Below are positions 1 through 8,684 of a stretch of DNA of 10,719 nt, piece after piece. The translations under genes were made by a program, and so were the position numbers. Numbering within the stretch: the first letter of the stretch is position 1; each line of letters begins with the position of its first letter. Where the stretch lies: the NCBI GenBank assembly GCA_028565635.1, contig JAOXYB010060712.1, positions 1-10,719 of the forward strand. The letters are read 5' to 3'. The stretch comes from Phoronis ovalis (Eukaryota > Phoronida > Phoronidae). Under the pieces are notes generated by a model. The model had not been told where the DNA came from. It was given only the letters and a program-made list of their open reading frames with translations, and did no database searches.

Positions 1-378
1 GCAAGGTATAAGGACACTAAATCAGGCTCGGAGTCTGCAGGTAGAACAAGGAATAAGGATTCTAAACCTGTTTCAGAATATGTAGGAACAGGGAATACGG
101 ATTCTAAACCAAGCTCAGCATCTGCAGGTACAGCAAGGTATAAGGACACTAAATCAGGCTCGGAGCCTGTAGGAAGAACAAGGAATAAGGATTCTAAATC
201 TGTTTCAGAATATGTAGGAACAGGGAATACGGATTCTAAACCAAGCTCAGCATCTGCAGGTACAGCAAGGTATAAGGACACTAAATCAGGCTCGGAGCCT
301 GCAGGTAGAACAAGGAATACGGATTCTAAACCTGTTTCAGAGTCTGTAGTAACAGGGAATACGGATTCTAAACCAAGG
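1..378 (+). repeat. Coding minisatellite, 132-bp (44-codon) unit, about 2.9 copies visible
   Basis: Units start at 1, 133 and 265, each opening with GCAAGGTATAAGG, and the array is cut by the left window edge. Copies 1 and 2 differ at only about 4 of 132 positions. Within a unit there are three related sub-repeats of roughly 15, 14 and 15 codons (RYKDTK, RNKDSK and GNTDSK cores), so this is a higher-order array. All units are multiples of three, keeping the frame open. Degenerate sub-repeats (RNTDSAGKTRNTDS) continue to about 408. Confidence 0.9.
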
Positions 379-1221
379 AATACGGATTCTGCTGGAAAGA
401 CGAGAAATACAGATTCACACACTAGAAGTGCTAGATATAGAGACAAAGTTTTAAGCCAGAAATATGATAAAGAAAAAATCTGTTTTAGTGATATTAGGCA
501 AGAAACAAAATATTCTGTTCATCATGATAGGTGTACACCTCTTTCAGGACATAGAGGTCATAGAGGTCACAGAAAAATTAATAATGATAACAACGATGTG
601 AATAATGTAGAAAGTAAGGCAGAATATGTGACACACAATGATACCAAACTGCACAATGATACCAAACTGCACAATGATACCAAACTGCACAATGATACCA
701 AACTGCACAATGATACCAAAAGTAATACTGCTGCTGTTAAACAGATCACTTCAGCTAAATACCGTAGTGTGAAGGAGAAAGACAGTGCTGATGTTATTAT
801 TTCTGATAGTCTTAGTAACATTACTATTAAACCAATTGAAAGTTCAACTGAAGCAGTGGGTTCTGGCGGGTGTAATGGTGCTACTGGTGCTGAAGGACTG
901 ACAAAACATAGCAGTGAAACTTTGCCCCATAGATCACATGATAGGTCACATGACAGAAAATGGATGAGTTGTGGCAGAGGTTACAGAAGACCAGCTAGGG
1001 AAAGGCATAAACAGGACAAGGAACGGTGTGTGACAACAGTCGGTTCTTTGAATACACGTGTGAATAATAAAAACTACAGAGAAACTGTTAGTAGTCAAAA
1101 GGACGGTCATTCTAAGCTGAAGGATTCAGAATCAGATATCAAGTTAAAAATATTGTCATCAGATACTGCTGAATGTAAGCAAGGTGTGGTAAAACTTAAA
1201 CCTCCTCCTGGGTTCAGTTAA
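1..1221 (+). CDS. C-terminal part of a repeat-rich, disordered protein ending in a PPPGF motif (5' partial)
   Basis: The frame starting at base 1 has no stop until TAA at 1219-1221, giving 406 residues of a protein whose N-terminus lies outside the window. There is no convincing initiator inside it; a GTG at 598 is just an internal valine. The visible part, in order, is: about three copies of a 44-residue Lys/Ser/Thr/Asp-rich repeat (residues 1-126), a Tyr/Lys/Arg-rich linker, an HRGHRGHR run (184-191), five HNDTK hexamer-phased repeats (212-240), a Ser/Lys-rich segment with an RSHDRSHDR repeat, and the C-terminus VVKLKPPPGFS. It has no membrane segment and almost no hydrophobic core, so I infer intrinsic disorder. 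Known biology: GYF domains bind proline motifs of PPGΦ type, so the terminal PPPGF could recruit a GYF protein such as a GIGYF homologue in mRNA silencing or ribosome quality control. I do not recognise the gene. The coding call is strong; the function is open. Confidence 0.85.
   Translation, partial: ARYKDTKSGSESAGRTRNKDSKPVSEYVGTGNTDSKPSSASAGTARYKDTKSGSEPVGRTRNKDSKSVSEYVGTGNTDSKPSSASAGTARYKDTKSGSEPAGRTRNTDSKPVSESVVTGNTDSKPRNTDSAGKTRNTDSHTRSARYRDKVLSQKYDKEKICFSDIRQETKYSVHHDRCTPLSGHRGHRGHRKINNDNNDVNNVESKAEYVTHNDTKLHNDTKLHNDTKLHNDTKLHNDTKSNTAAVKQITSAKYRSVKEKDSADVIISDSLSNITIKPIESSTEAVGSGGCNGATGAEGLTKHSSETLPHRSHDRSHDRKWMSCGRGYRRPARERHKQDKERCVTTVGSLNTRVNNKNYRETVSSQKDGHSKLKDSESDIKLKILSSDTAECKQGVVKLKPPPGFS
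634..723 (+). repeat. Coding 18-bp tandem repeat encoding HNDTKL, five copies
   Basis: Units start at 634, 652, 670, 688 and 706. The first four are identical at the nucleotide level (CACAATGATACCAAACTG), and the fifth ends AAAAGT instead of AAACTG. Exact identity including third codon positions points to recent slippage or unequal crossing over. The antisense strand of this array gives an artificial repetitive reading frame (567-821) that should not be annotated. Confidence 0.95.
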
Positions 1222-1272
1222 AGTGTGTGCAATGGTATGTTAAATATATATGTTAAATATACATACGCTGAA

Positions 1273-1278
1273 AATAAA
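1273..1278 (+). promoter_or_regulatory. Polyadenylation signal AATAAA of the upstream gene
   Basis: A canonical AATAAA lies 52 bp after the TAA at 1219-1221. The following sequence (GTGCATTGCACAGTAAAC) offers a plausible cleavage site around 1290-1300. This implies a very short 3' UTR of about 75 nt. Later hexamers could also be used; the choice of this one is based on position only. Confidence 0.55.
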
Positions 1279-1299
1279 GTGCATTGCACAGTAAACGTT

Positions 1300-3237
1300 C
1301 TTAGGCTGAGATGCTACACTAATGATGCTTATCTTGGCAGGATTCAGTTACGCACATAAATATACTATTACTGGCTGTTAATCATTACTAATACGCAATG
1401 CTGCAGTTTAAATGTAAATTTAACATCTTTATAGTGCAACATAAAACATCCTTTATCAAAGCATGTTCAGCCTTGTTCTTCTAAACTAAGTACATAGTCA
1501 CTACATGGTATACGTTTAGCTTCTACTTCTCAATTTTAGAAAGAAGGAAGCACAGGAGATTGAGTAAACAGTAGTTATAACTGACTGTAAAAGAATTGGT
1601 GGGTAGTAGCTGATTCTAGATTTCCCCAAGGGGTGCAAAAAATAATTACGGTGGAGAAGCAATGCGTTGGCTCTCGATGCACCTCACCTCTAAAATATGT
1701 TACTGTACCAGGTGATTGCGGGTATTCGTCTATGGTATACTAATGGTGTCCTACGTTTCAGTAATCAAAATTGTTTGTTTATCCCCCGGGTTTATCTAGT
1801 GAACAGACGAGAAAGAAAATTTGTACCACACAGAATTTTAGGAAATGCGGGCAAATATTTTTAATTATACTTTACATCTGTCTTGTTACAGTATACCATT
1901 TATTGTTAAAGCAGGCAAATTAATGTTGATAAAAGAACAACGGAGATACAAACGCTGAAAACTTAACCTCTTGCCATATTGGACGGAAATGTCCACACAT
2001 TACGTTAGCTGGTGTTTTCATATATAGAGAAGCTTTTATTAAGCTAAAATTGTGGAACATTTAACCTTGACAAATTACCAAGTCTGGTGAGCATTATCAA
2101 ACATAGTCAGCTTTGAAATGAAGACTGTTGGGAATCGCCCTTTTATCACTACAGTTTGGCATTACTCGATCATTAGTAGGTTCCCAGTTCATTAAACCAT
2201 TTTATATCCTTTTTGTTTACGGTGATAACATTCGTTTTTATTAATTACACAAAACGACAGAAATAATAGGTTCAAAATGCCTTTATCTGTTGTGTACGGG
2301 AAGCTCGCCCAGCTTCCACACTTTCCCACCAGGTGGTCTACAATCACGTATATATACTATATATAGCAAAGACCCTTATTATTGGCAATGCCAGTAATAA
2401 AAATCAAGTGTAGGCTAAAGGCTAGTCTAATATTTGTAGCCCCTATTATTATAGATAATTGAAATAAATTTATTAAAAAATGTTGTCTAAAAACTTAATT
2501 TTTCTTTGCATTTCAAGGAGAGAAAAAAATCAGTAGCTTCTTCAGTTCAGTTACTTAATCTTGCTTTAAATTTTGGCTTGTAGTCTTTTGAATTTTGCAC
2601 TAAATATATTAACTTTTTAATCCGCAATCGCCTGTTTACAAAAAATGATTTGCTAGATCTGGTTTAAGCATGTACGTATTCTTTTCATTTAACTATCTTC
2701 ATAAAATGTTTACACACCGTCATCCTTGTACGTAACAAGTTTGAACTAACTTGTATGATCACAACGAATGAATCGCCTCTAGCACACTTGTTTATTCTTT
2801 GTATAATTAAGCCTAATTTAAAGTATCGTTGTGATTGGACCGTGTTTTAATGAATACAATTTCAAATGCATGTTATTGACTTGTAGATAAATCTAGTATT
2901 TTGAATACATCTGTTTGTAAAAAAAACATAATTAGTTTAAATAATGTTTAGCTAAGACTATCAGTAGTAGCACCTTATTACTGAATTGAGTAGTAATAGG
3001 AAGATAATGGTGCTTGCAGTTTATCACTGAAACTTTCCTATCCACATTGTAATAGATAATGTAAATGCAAGCTCTAGACGTCTACAGCAGATCAGTACAG
3101 GCAAGCAACATTTCGTTACACTGTTACATCACCGAGGCGACGACCTTGTTACCTATAACATAACAATTATTGAATAGTACTGTTCAATTTGCCTGCCCAC
3201 GAAATATTATTACTCCATCATAAATATTATTCCAGTT
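1300..3237. other. AT-rich intergenic stretch without a supported gene
   Basis: I find no reading frame of useful length and no recognisable RNA gene on either strand. The one distinctive block is CCACCAGGTGG at 2326-2336 (a perfect 11-bp palindrome around a central A), inside a GC-richer island of about 2295-2345, followed by a TA-rich run at 2348-2366. Short exons of a gene lying mostly elsewhere cannot be excluded by eye. Confidence 0.6.
2326..2340 (+). promoter_or_regulatory. CTCF-like motif (candidate only)
   Basis: CCACCAGGTGG followed by TCTA fits 11 of the first 12 positions of the commonly quoted CTCF core CCASYAGRKGGC. CTCF is present across bilaterians, so a functional site is possible. 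The preceding sequence CTTCCACACTTTC resembles the flank of similar blocks at 8745-8775 and 9073-9098, so the motif seems to belong to a dispersed repeat. A single consensus match is weak evidence of binding. Confidence 0.25.
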
Positions 3238-3437
3238 AATAAGCAAAAACGTAACGTTTCACGTGGCGACCCCTGATGGTGATCCTACCGGCTATTATGC
3301 AATCAATTAAAATATAATTGTTCATTTTGTTTGAATATTCGAGCGTAAATATATTCGAGATATAAACAAAATGTAAACGTTCACTTGGCGGCCCCTGGCG
3401 GTGACTTTGTTTTCTACTGCGTAACCATTTAAAAGAT
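3238..3437. repeat. Diverged direct repeat pair, offset about 122 bp, each with a GC-rich CTCF-like block
   Basis: The stretch 3240-3315 aligns with 3360-3437. Shared blocks are AAACAAAA/GCAAAAAC before TCACGTGGCG (3259) and TCACTTGGCG (3381), then CCCCTGATGGTGA and CCCCTGGCGGTGA, then a CTACTGCGTAACCATTTAAAA-like segment. On the minus strand the cores read CCATCAGGGGTCGC (3266-3279) and CCGCCAGGGGCCGC (3388-3401). Each is about 12 of 14 matches to a CTCF-type core CCACCAGGGGGCGC. The surroundings are AT-rich, so these GC blocks stand out. The repeat relation is seen directly; CTCF identity is inference. Confidence 0.5.
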
Positions 3438-5337
3438 AATCAAAAGACTACAGGGTCACCGAGTGCAAGAATTCCCCAAGAGATCGACAATATTTCTACT
3501 GAGGTCACTCCTTGTCCGGCTACTAGACCCGCTTTAATTCCTTTTTTTAATTTTTTTTTTTAAATTTGTGTGATTCTTTACAAGATCCAATAGTTTTCTA
3601 TTAAAAATAAAATGCTTGTTTTACTAGATTTTACTATCAAATGTATGGTATATCAAATGGGGCGTTCACAAGGATATGGAACATTGTTTAGCAACAAAAC
3701 TATATCACAGTAATCAAAATAATAAAGAAATTAAATAGTAATAAAAAAAATCGAAATGACTTAGGGCAAGTCTATCCGGCTACCAATCCGGGTACCGTAC
3801 CTAGGATGACAGACATATATTTGAGGCAATTTCACGCTTAAATAACTTATAATTTAACCGGATTTAATATCTACGCTCTAACGCACTATGCGTTTCTGTT
3901 GTTTGATGATGTCATTAACTAAATTCCTCTCTCAAAACCCGGACAGTGCTGTCACATGATTATGTAAACAAAAGATGTTATTTACGTAAAAAGCGTTTTT
4001 CGAAACGTAAATGTGGCATGTGCATGGAATGGTGCTCGACCGCCACTTTAAAAAAAGGTTAATGACCGCGCGTATCCTACTCGATACTAATCACATTTAA
4101 AAGAGATTCTCTAAATCTTTCAAACAGAAAATAACTACATGTATCTTATAGAAATATGTTATCTGTAATAAAGTCTAAACTGTACCCCACGAAATCCCAA
4201 TTAAATTTTACGTTAAAGATTCATAGCTCTGGATAGAAATATATAGATATGTCCTAATGCTCATCCGGGCTCATACTTATATTTGTCAGCTCAGGTAAGT
4301 GATCTAACTGGAGATCATCGGCACCGATAAATTAGGTACACTGTTGACCACTGGAATTGTTACCAATGTTTATAAACAAGAACCATCAGTCATCATTAAC
4401 CGCTAAGAATTACTTACAAAATGATTGCGAGTTAAATTCGGTACTAGTAACTATACGAATACATTTAAAATTAATGACATAATTATGTAAACTTCTTTTC
4501 ATGCATTGAATATATGAGGTGTGAGCTGGATTTAATATAACTGTATGATTTTACTTTAATTTAGAAATACGGGGTAACTCCTAGCTATGTCATAATGACT
4601 CGTGCCATCAGAAATGTAAGCTTACACAAAAAATAAGGCGATACCCTGTATGAATTCACTGACCCAGGGTGACTGTATTGTGTATATAAAATGTACGTAA
4701 AAAAAATGTAGATTGAAGTGTCCTCCCAAAACAGTGCGCAACATTCTTTATGAAACTAGTGACCCGAGATTTATGTTGTTTGTGGTTTTGTTGTAATGTA
4801 AATACGGGCTGAAGTATTCTATGAGATGAATAGCACTTCCAAAACAACGCGATGAATTATCAAAGCGTACGTTAGTTGACACAAAAGAATTAAACTATGT
4901 AATATGTTTTGTATAATCAATGACCTTTAACTTTATAATGCATTTGGCTTGCTGTTTATGGAAATACAGGTCCGAGATCTTTTAGTTGAATTGCGTCATC
5001 ATGAGTGGCAAAATTTATATATTGAGGCATTTTTTTATGTAATTAAATGTAAACAGAATCCGTAAACTCTACATAATGCAAAAGTGATATATGATCGCGT
5101 TAGTAGTGCGGCCGATCAACGCCCAATTTGAACTTTATTACAATTGTCAATAACGATGAAATAATACACTTGTGTTATGTATTATCAATAGCTTTTAACA
5201 GTGACAGATAATAACAAATAACAGTTGGGGATCGTGAACATTTTTCAATAGACGTTTGGTATTTAGTTGGATAAACACGCTGCTGGATATTTCAGAGAAA
5301 ATCAACTTTCAACATTTCCAAAATTAACATCGTATAA
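3438..5337. other. AT-rich intergenic stretch upstream of the tetraspanin-like gene
   Basis: I see no supportable gene here. There is a T-rich low-complexity tract at 3542-3562, and a TCCGGCTAC word occurs twice (about 3515 and 3775). The last few hundred bases must contain the promoter and 5' UTR of the gene starting at 5356, but I cannot point to a convincing core promoter in such AT-rich sequence. TTTCAG at about 5291-5296 could be a splice acceptor of a 5' UTR intron; this is only a possibility. Confidence 0.55.
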
Positions 5338-5355
5338 GGAATAATTTTACCCATC

Positions 5356-6549
5356 ATGGGAGACACATTGATGAGGATAGCGTTAATTTTAACCTGTTCT
5401 ATAGTGCTTGTAGGAATTTATGTGACTCCGTTGGCTCTAGGTTGGTATGGAGTGATACGTCACGGATTTCAAGCTTGGTACGGAAGCGAACTTGTTACTT
5501 CTCCTAGTACCAATCTAAATGCCTTTGTTTGGCCGCATGCAATTATGTCAACGGTCTACTGTGTTCTTTGGTTTACCTTTTTGAATTCTGTACCGGAAAA
5601 CACAACGAAGGTGATGCTCATATTGCCCTTTGCCTTAATACTCACGGCGTCAGATATTGCCGTTGCGGTGTTATGGATAACTCGTCTTGTCGAGCCTGGG
5701 CAGCTTAAACAACATTTAAACCGTACGATACAGGGCGGGAATCTTAAACACATTTGGAATCACGTACAGACTGAACACAAGTGCTGTGGTGTCGGTGGCA
5801 ATTTGGACTACATTTCACTTGGAGTTGCAACTCCTGGAACATGTCTAAGCAATCCAACTAACGGATGTTTTTTGTCATTGAAAGACGACGGAGGGAGGCA
5901 TATATTATACGGATCTGTGATACCTTCACTCTGTTTGTACGCGCTTGTTCCAATTGTAGCTGCTGTAATAAAAGCCGTTCAAAAATATTTCGGACTTTCA
6001 AAGTTTTGCATGCCTCCTAAACGTGAACGAAAAGCAGGGGACATTCAACATTCAGAAAATGAACCAAAATTATCAAGATATATGCAAGATCTTAGAAATA
6101 TGAAAAACACCATCATTGAAAAGTTAAATCAAATCAAACCCAGGAAGCATGATGGTGAACACGAAATACAGGAAGAGGGAAAAGTTAAAAACAGTTTTAG
6201 GACAAAAGTCAGAAACTGCTTTAAGGAGATATCTAAAAAGGTTACGGGGCCTAAAGAAAGAACAAAAGAAAAACATCTCTGGCTGCAAGCTGTAGAAATG
6301 AATCAAAGGCGATTAAATTCGGAGTCTAGTTCAAATTCGGAATTTACAATATCTTCAATCAGTTTAAATGTTGAGAATGAGGAAACAAGACACTCCGATA
6401 ATGCATCCTCTAGCTGTACTACCACATATCAATCCTGTGCTTCGTGCACTGAAGGGACTATGTCAACAGAGGTACACTCTAGGGAGGCTCTCGATCTCGA
6501 ATCGGGTAAGGACATGCCGCTGGGTATGGTCACGTCACTGCCAAATTAA
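5356..6549 (+). CDS. Tetraspanin-like four-pass membrane protein with a long cytoplasmic tail (single exon, complete)
   Basis: 397 residues. The ATG has a good context (A at -3, G at +4) and an in-frame TAA sits just upstream at 5335-5337. Four hydrophobic segments: about 8-31, 57-79, 84-109 and 184-208. The second extracellular loop (about 110-183) has the tetraspanin signature: C143-C144-G145, then D151-Y152, P160-G-T-C163 and G170-C171, i.e. the minimal four-cysteine set. By family precedent these form two disulphides. N122-R-T is a possible glycosylation site in that loop. C218, just after TM4, could be palmitoylated. Tetraspanins organise partner proteins in plasma-membrane or endosomal microdomains. 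Unusual points: the cytoplasmic tail is about 185 residues (most members have 5-30), basic at 219-310 and Ser/Cys/Thr-rich at 321-370; the TM2-TM3 loop is longer than normal; and the TM4 acidic/amide residue typical of classical members is absent. No intron interrupts the frame. The family call is fairly firm; the subgroup and ligand are unknown. Confidence 0.82.
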   Translation: MGDTLMRIALILTCSIVLVGIYVTPLALGWYGVIRHGFQAWYGSELVTSPSTNLNAFVWPHAIMSTVYCVLWFTFLNSVPENTTKVMLILPFALILTASDIAVAVLWITRLVEPGQLKQHLNRTIQGGNLKHIWNHVQTEHKCCGVGGNLDYISLGVATPGTCLSNPTNGCFLSLKDDGGRHILYGSVIPSLCLYALVPIVAAVIKAVQKYFGLSKFCMPPKRERKAGDIQHSENEPKLSRYMQDLRNMKNTIIEKLNQIKPRKHDGEHEIQEEGKVKNSFRTKVRNCFKEISKKVTGPKERTKEKHLWLQAVEMNQRRLNSESSSNSEFTISSISLNVENEETRHSDNASSSCTTTYQSCASCTEGTMSTEVHSREALDLESGKDMPLGMVTSLPN

Positions 6550-6815
6550 CTTCTTAATATCAAAACGGAGAACAAAACAAAACAGATCAAATAAGCAACT
6601 TGCTTTATCGAAATATCGTTACACGATTTTTAATATACAGTACTGTCCGCTTGCATGAAGCATAATGCCTCGATCCATAGCATATTATTTTTTTTAATGT
6701 ACGTGTAAAAATGTGTTAAAAAAACAACCTCAATATTTAGAAAAAGACTCGTGACGATAGTAAAGTTAGAAATCTTACATCGCTATCACTAGATCTAGTG
6801 TTGTTGGCATTTATT

Positions 6816-6908
6816 TGTATAAACTCTTGTACATATCATAATATATTGTATAAACTCTTGTACATATTATAATATATTGCATAAACTCTTGTACATATTA
6901 TAATACAT
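6816..6908 (+). repeat. 31-bp tandem repeat, three copies, in the 3' flank
   Basis: Units begin at 6816, 6847 and 6878 with the core TGTATAAACTCTTGTACATA followed by an AT-rich tail (the third begins TGCATAAAC). Copies differ at only one to three positions. A partial fourth start (TGTATTTTTAC) follows at about 6909. If the tetraspanin-like transcript uses the AATAAA at 7457, the array lies in its 3' UTR. Each unit contains TGTACATA, close to a Pumilio-type UGUANAUA element; see findings. Confidence 0.9.
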
Positions 6909-7212
6909 TGTATTTTTACTGCTGATATTTATGAGTATATACATTATATTTTATGATTTAACCCCTCTTTCTGATTAAAAATCGAAGTTACTGTGGGTTT
7001 CGGTTCCTTATCTGTACCTGGCATACTTTACGCACACACACAATGTTCGATGTTAGAATCATAAACGCAGCTTTCCCAGATATTTTATTAATATGTTGGA
7101 AAGTTAAATCCTGCAACCTCATATTGCACTTTATAAATAAGCAATACAGTTTTATCCCTCAAAAATTATTACGAATTACAATAATATATCTTAAAATTAA
7201 AAAGAATTAAAC

Positions 7213-7310
7213 AGATCCAGTGGCTATATATCATTGTTACAAATTTAAAATATTTTAAAAAGATCCAGTGGCTATATATATATCATTGTTACAAATTTAA
7301 ATTATTTTAA
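7213..7310 (+). repeat. 48-bp tandem duplication in the 3' flank
   Basis: AGATCCAGTGGCTATATA starts at 7213 and again at 7261. The rest (TCATTGTTACAAATTTAAA then ATTTTAA) is also shared. The second copy has a longer TA run, consistent with local slippage after the duplication. Confidence 0.9.
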
Positions 7311-7456
7311 TGTAGGCTGCAAATGTTAACGTTTTGTTCCAGTATTTATTCTTACGTTCGTTCTTAAATGCAAACAAAAAATAATTTAAAGTTCATTTCT
7401 TATTTTATAAAGTCAGTGTTATTTTATTAATATGTGTAAATTATGTCTTCTTAAAG

Positions 7457-7462
7457 AATAAA
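7457..7462 (+). promoter_or_regulatory. Candidate polyadenylation signal AATAAA of the tetraspanin-like gene
   Basis: This is the first canonical AATAAA that I find downstream of the stop at 6547-6549. It is followed by a T/G-rich stretch (GTGGATTTTACTGTC and TTTTAGTGGGTGG) of the kind expected downstream of a cleavage site. It would give a 3' UTR of about 930 nt. An ATTAAA at 6974-6979 is an alternative closer to the stop. Confidence 0.35.
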
Positions 7463-8684
7463 AAGGTGGATTTTACTGTCTAGTAATTTTAGTGGGTGGA
7501 TAGAATTCTATATCTGTACCCTCAACCGTGACATACAATGCATAAGTCCTGCTGTTCCGTGACCCCTATAAACGTTGCTGACTTGAAAAGAAATGTCTTT
7601 ATAGAGTTGCCAGTTTGATATCTGAATTCTTCCATTGTTATATTGGCACCACAAAAAAATAAGAAATGAAGTCCTGGCCTATTCGAACTCGATCATGCCG
7701 CATCAGGCCATTTTGGAATTTGAAGGGATTGTCGTACATGATCCTGATTAAGAATTTTAAAAGTTATAGGGCGTTAAAACAATTCTGGAATTGAAAATGC
7801 ACCCACCATAAGTGTTCGAAATAAAAACAATGATGTAATTCATGTACCGGCGCGATAAAAAAACTGAGGCAGCAGTTATGCCCATTCATTTGACCACTGA
7901 CAACTGGCGTGGCTGTAGACTTGGCCTGGTAAATCCTTGCTGATTTTTTTTAATTAATGATATTTAAGTAATAGGATGTGACTCTTTATAAGAACCAACA
8001 GGTTGCCAGGTAAAATTACTGCTTTTGCCAATACCATACAAGTGATAATAGATGAGCAGTTTTGCACTTGTTCACTGGAACATTAATTATCTTATTGTTA
8101 TGTAACAAAAATATATCACACTAATTACAATTTCCCTTTGTCATAATTCTAGATGTGTTAATTAATTAAAATGTGTGAGTAAATATAACGGCTTAACGTA
8201 CAGACTTGACTTTTAGCACACGTATGCATCTTGCGATACTGACCAGCGAAAAAATAATTAAGTCACAACACGTAGCAAGTACGAAAATAAAATATCACAG
8301 AAACAAATGTTTTAACCAAACATCTGTACATATATTCCCCAAAATCAAGGTACAGTAAAGCGTCATATTTATAATGCCGTAATTTGTTATTGATAGAGGG
8401 GGCAGATTGTGCACATCGTCTGCTAGCTTGTTACACAGACCTGTCATTGGTAGAGCGGTGTACTAACATTATCGCCTACAATCTTTTGAAGGGATTTTTG
8501 AAGCAATTGAGTAAGTTTTAAATGCTGATAATACACTAAGCACGGATTAATATAGATGCCAAACACGTAATTTAAATTAATGGTGCTAGTTGTTGAATCA
8601 AGGATCACTTCCCGTATAGTTAGATTTAGAGCTAACAGCAGATGCAGTTGTTGTGGTAATCTAAATAAATTCTAGATCGAAAAC
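7463..8684. other. Intergenic stretch without a supported gene
   Basis: There is no long frame on either strand and no clear repeat. A short tRNA-like word (TGTCATTGGTAGAGC, 8442-8456) resembles a tRNA D-arm/A box but no full tRNA or B box follows. TTCGAACTCG near 7683 is likewise an isolated match. Confidence 0.55.

Noticed and set aside
1-408. A CRISPR-like repeat array
   Set aside because: The units are contiguous, in frame and without unique spacers, within a eukaryotic coding exon; this is a coding minisatellite.
567-821. Minus-strand 84-residue hydrophobic frame with LVSLCS repeats
   Set aside because: It is the antisense shadow of the HNDTKL coding array inside a frame that is open across the full 1-1221 stretch on the plus strand.
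4656-4847. Minus-strand 63-residue frame
   Set aside because: It is short, isolated, of unremarkable composition and shows no recognisable motif; it is the length expected by chance in 10 kb.
5556-5753. Minus-strand frame within the tetraspanin-like gene
   Set aside because: It lies entirely antisense to the strongly supported coding sequence; the frame at 6124-6306 is rejected for the same reason.
6368-6658. Plus-strand 96-residue frame overlapping the end of the tetraspanin-like gene
   Set aside because: It is an alternative frame over the Ser-rich tail that runs into non-coding sequence, with no domain and no good start context.
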